From Candidatus Gottesmanbacteria bacterium RIFOXYB1_FULL_47_11 (GTDB taxonomy: Bacteria; Patescibacteriota; Microgenomatia; UBA10105; UBA927), in the NCBI GenBank assembly GCA_001779455.1, contig MFKE01000016.1, forward strand, positions 101,736 through 124,114: 22,379 nt of DNA, read 5' to 3'. Below the pieces are notes generated by a model. That model did not search any database. It saw only the letters and a program-made list of their open reading frames with translations, and was not told the DNA's origin. The translations under genes were made by a program, and so were the position numbers. Shown piece after piece: positions 20,215 through 22,379 of this stretch (its first letter is position 1; the number at the start of each line of letters is the position of its first letter).

Positions 20215-22062
20215 ATGTACCGTATTTTTTTCTTCCCCCTTTTAATTTTTTTGGTGTTTTTGAACCCGGTTCGTGTTTCCGCAGCTGTCACCTGGACGGA
20301 AACATTTCCAACGGGGACAGCGGAAAATAGGAGATGGACATCGTCTGCCTTCAGTTCAGACGGGTCTTATATAATTGTAGCATCTAAAGGTACTGGTGGC
20401 CGTGTCTACATTTCATCCAATAGTGGTACCTCATGGACAGAAACATTTCCAACGGGAGTGGTAGAAGATAAAAATTGGACATCAGTTGCTTCCTCTTCCG
20501 ACGGCTCTCATTTGATTGCGACAGTTGGTACCGGGGCTCTTGGCCGTGTCTATATTTCATCCAATGGTGGCACCTCATGGACAGAAACATTTCCAACGGG
20601 AGTAGCAGAAGATAAAAATTGGACATCAGTTGCTTCCTCTTCCGACGGCTCTCATTTGATTGTGTCGTCGATTGCCACGAATGGCCGTGTCTACATTTCA
20701 TCCAATGGGGGCACCTCATGGACAGAAACAACACCAACAGGGGTGGGGGTAGATGGTTACTGGTATGGTGTTGATTCCGATTCTACTGGTACTTATTTGA
20801 TTGCGACAGGCACTACCCGTCTCTACATCTCATCCAACGGTGGCACCTCATGGACGGAAACAATGCCGGGGGTAGATAGGAACTGGATGGGAATTAATTC
20901 ATCTTCCGACGGCTCCCATTTGATTGCGCCAATTTATTGGGGCCGTGCCTACGTTTCATCCAACGGTGGCACCTCATGGACAGAAACATTTCCGACAGGG
21001 GTGGCGCAAGATAAAAGTTGGAGATGGGTTGACTCTGATTCCACCGGTAATCAGTTGATTTTAGCAACTGATGATGCCCGTGTCTATATCTCAGCCAATG
21101 GTGGTACCTCATGGACAGAAACATTCCCAACAGGGGTGGTGGAAAATCAGTATTGGGCATCAGTTGCTTCCGATTCCACCGGTGCTCATCTACTTGCAGC
21201 GAACGATTATGGTAGTGGTCGTGTCTATCTTGGAGTAGATTCAACCCTAATTCCAACTCCCACTCCAACCCTAATTCCAACCCCCACCCCAACCTCAACT
21301 TCAACTGACACCGGCAGTTCTCCTAACAGTGGGGAGGAAATCTATCAGATTTTCGAGTCCAGTAACGGAAATGTTTCGGGAGAAGTTCTTTCTCCGGTGA
21401 AAGACTCTCAAACGGGAAATCAGAAGATCACGGCAATTATTGAACCACAGACATTTTCTTTTAATGCGTTTCTTTTCTCTCAAGAAAAAGCTTCTGCCGA
21501 TGTTTTTTCATCATCAACAACACAATCGTTTTCAAATGCCATCCTCGCCGGTGGATCTGTTCTGGGGATTACGACTGCCCAAGGGGGTATAGCATGGCAG
21601 ATTGGTGGTATTCAAAATATCTGGTACAAAGCCTACGCACCACGGGGGTCAGATAAATCACCAGCGCTCATTATCCCCTCTCTTCAAAATAAACCATCCA
21701 TTGTGAGTCTTTCCTACATGGATACGGATCTTATTCCTCCGGGAGACCGGGATCATCCATTTAAACCTTCTTCGTTGAGTCTTGCGTATTCAGAAAACGG
21801 AGTCACCTGGATAATTCTTCCCACCAGCGCTGTGGATCCCGTCAACAAAACTGTTTCTGCAATTCATAAGATCGGAGGATATTACATGATCGTTGCAGGA
21901 ACTATTATTCCAAAAGCACAATTTTCTGTCCGGGGAGTATTTACAACACAAGCAGAACCGACACCTGCTATACAACCAACATCAACACCAACTTTACTCA
22001 ACCACATACCAACATCGCCTCATCTCATTAAGAAACACTGTTTCCTTTGGTGGTGTTGGTGA
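20215..22062 (+). CDS. Secreted seven-repeat BNR/Asp-box beta-propeller protein with PT-rich linker
   Basis: This 615-aa exported protein has an N-terminal signal peptide (MYRIFFFPLLIFLVFLNPVRVSA, cleavage about residue 23). Residues about 24-340 are seven tandem units of 39-47 aa. Each has a W-T-E-T-x-P-T-G start, a W-x-x-V-x-S-(S/D)-S-x-G-x-x-L-I middle and an R-x-Y-I-S-S-N-G-G-T-S-W end; the last segment is the Asp-box of BNR propellers. Seven units fit one closed seven-bladed propeller. A T-P-T-P linker follows, then a domain of about 190 residues ending YYMIVAGTIIPKA, a second PT-rich stretch, and the odd tail LIKKHCFLWWCW. There is no obvious C-terminal membrane anchor. The several nearly identical repeat units at DNA level suggest recent duplication or gene conversion. 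A surface role in adhesion or glycan binding is inferred. Confidence 0.85.
   Translation: MYRIFFFPLLIFLVFLNPVRVSAAVTWTETFPTGTAENRRWTSSAFSSDGSYIIVASKGTGGRVYISSNSGTSWTETFPTGVVEDKNWTSVASSSDGSHLIATVGTGALGRVYISSNGGTSWTETFPTGVAEDKNWTSVASSSDGSHLIVSSIATNGRVYISSNGGTSWTETTPTGVGVDGYWYGVDSDSTGTYLIATGTTRLYISSNGGTSWTETMPGVDRNWMGINSSSDGSHLIAPIYWGRAYVSSNGGTSWTETFPTGVAQDKSWRWVDSDSTGNQLILATDDARVYISANGGTSWTETFPTGVVENQYWASVASDSTGAHLLAANDYGSGRVYLGVDSTLIPTPTPTLIPTPTPTSTSTDTGSSPNSGEEIYQIFESSNGNVSGEVLSPVKDSQTGNQKITAIIEPQTFSFNAFLFSQEKASADVFSSSTTQSFSNAILAGGSVLGITTAQGGIAWQIGGIQNIWYKAYAPRGSDKSPALIIPSLQNKPSIVSLSYMDTDLIPPGDRDHPFKPSSLSLAYSENGVTWIILPTSAVDPVNKTVSAIHKIGGYYMIVAGTIIPKAQFSVRGVFTTQAEPTPAIQPTSTPTLLNHIPTSPHLIKKHCFLWWCW
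20284..21232 (+). repeat. Tandem coding repeats of about 120-141 bp in the propeller gene
   Basis: Successive units share long near-identical stretches around CATTTCATCCAATGGTGGCA and GGACAGAAACATTTCCAACG. The first full units, starting near 20401, 20544 and 20686, are about 141-143 bp apart; later ones are shorter and more diverged. The adjacent middle units are the most alike. They are prone to slippage and to assembly collapse. Confidence 0.8.
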
Positions 22063-22080
22063 AAAATGTCATTATTCGAA
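22061..22080. repeat. Short repeat, copy C (diverged, no hairpin)
   Basis: GAAAAATGTCATTATTCGAA starts on the middle base (G) of the TGA stop of the propeller gene. It shares the core with copies A and B but carries T for C at two places and lacks the GCATTT arm. Confidence 0.45.
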
Positions 22081-22101
22081 TACCCCGTAAGAAATGGCGT
22101 A

Positions 22102-22129
22102 TTGAAGTTTATGACGTACCATATAGAAT
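22102..22129 (+). promoter_or_regulatory. Leaderless-type promoter of the DsbA-like gene
   Basis: TTGAAG (22102-22107) and TAGAAT (22124-22129) are separated by 16 bases. Eight bases separate the -10 box from ATG 22138, so the leader is at most a few bases and no Shine-Dalgarno sequence can fit. Confidence 0.55.
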
Positions 22130-22137
22130 AGACAGAT

Positions 22138-22379
22138 ATGAAAAGTGAAACAAAACTATTTTTGGGTATTATTCTCGGCACGGTTGCTATCGTTATCGCA
22201 GGCATACTGATTTTGAGCCGGCCTGCCACGCCCGTAAAAGTTGATGCGTCGCTTCTTATCCGTGAAAACAGCCACAAGACGGCATCAGGCTCTGCAAGCA
22301 TTACTCTAGTTGAGTTTTCCGATTTCCAGTGCCCTGCCTGTGTTACCTACCATCCGATTGTTAAAGAGATAGCCCAAAA
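22138..22379 (+). CDS. Membrane-anchored DsbA-family thioredoxin-like oxidoreductase, N-terminal part (3' truncated by window edge)
   Basis: This frame starts at ATG 22138 and stays open to the window end, giving about 80 visible residues. A membrane anchor at residues about 7-27 (LFLGIILGTVAIVIAGILILS) is followed by an extracytoplasmic linker. The start of a thioredoxin fold then reads ITLVEFSDFQCPACVTYHP with the redox pair C65-P-A-C68. The LVEFSDFQCPAC form is typical of DsbA / thioredoxin_4 family proteins, which introduce disulfide bonds into exported proteins and are commonly paired with a VKOR or DsbB partner. The gene is GC-richer than the island and is probably host chromosome. Confidence 0.88.
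   Translation, partial: MKSETKLFLGIILGTVAIVIAGILILSRPATPVKVDASLLIRENSHKTASGSASITLVEFSDFQCPACVTYHPIVKEIAQ

Noticed and set aside
20384..21304. Leftward ORFs inside the propeller gene (20384-20737, 20894-21304)
   Set aside because: They are antisense shadows of the tandem coding repeats; their low-complexity repeated composition follows from the plus-strand repeats.
1..22379. CRISPR array
   Set aside because: No regularly spaced direct repeats with unique spacers were seen. The tandem units in 20284-21232 are coding, and the Cas4-like gene is not accompanied by cas genes.

Overview
The window looks like a Candidate Phyla Radiation (Patescibacteria) genome, most likely of Microgenomates type. 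This is inferred, not proven. The clues are short leaders or none on several genes, a PT-rich linker in a signal-peptide protein, a short anchored protein with the W-I-C-x5-W-x-K-H-G-N-P signature common in that group, and several orphan small proteins. TGA is used as a stop codon, so the genetic code is standard.

Layout. (1) Positions 2-1006 hold the 3' end of secA, a GC-richer host housekeeping gene. (2) Positions 1011-4931 are an integrative-element module of lower GC. It has a large serine recombinase that ends 4 bases after the secA stop in convergent orientation, an excisionase-like HTH protein, a divergent 275-aa unknown protein, a mini-protein resembling the E helix of serine resolvases, a DUF5659-like protein, and about 700 bp of non-coding DNA full of hairpins with a possible pseudoknot (candidate structured RNA). 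(3) Positions 4932-6635 hold three small leftward genes: an unknown, a small membrane protein and an anchored PsbP-like protein. Each has a promoter-like -10 box almost at its start codon. (4) Positions 6743-17801 are one tight leftward operon of ten genes, most of them overlapping by 1-4 bases or separated by 1-7 bases: hsdR, hsdM, three membrane proteins, hsdS, a Shedu (DUF4263) nuclease, a Cas4/RecB-like PD-(D/E)XK nuclease, a DUF262-HNH-HEPN protein and an N-terminal-threonine proteasome-like hydrolase. (5) Positions 18062-18805 hold a rightward membrane-anchored Mrr-like nuclease, preceded by a GC-rich inverted repeat and followed by about 540 bp of non-coding DNA with a long imperfect hairpin. 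(6) Positions 19344-22379 hold a possible degenerate methyltransferase-like protein, a secreted seven-repeat beta-propeller protein, and the start of a membrane-anchored DsbA-family thiol oxidoreductase. A short repeat recurs three times around these genes.

How the genes may work together. The recombinase and HTH protein probably mobilise an island whose cargo is defence. HsdR, HsdM and HsdS would form a complete type I restriction-modification complex. The translationally coupled accessories (three membrane proteins, Shedu, a second PD-(D/E)XK nuclease, DUF262-HNH-HEPN, an Ntn hydrolase) look like additional layers or one composite system. The gene order is read directly from the sequence. 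The cooperative role is inference.

The most interesting candidates for undescribed biology are the composite operon with its proteasome-like last gene and embedded membrane proteins, and the non-coding region at 4220-4900 next to the mini-resolvase/DUF5659 pair.
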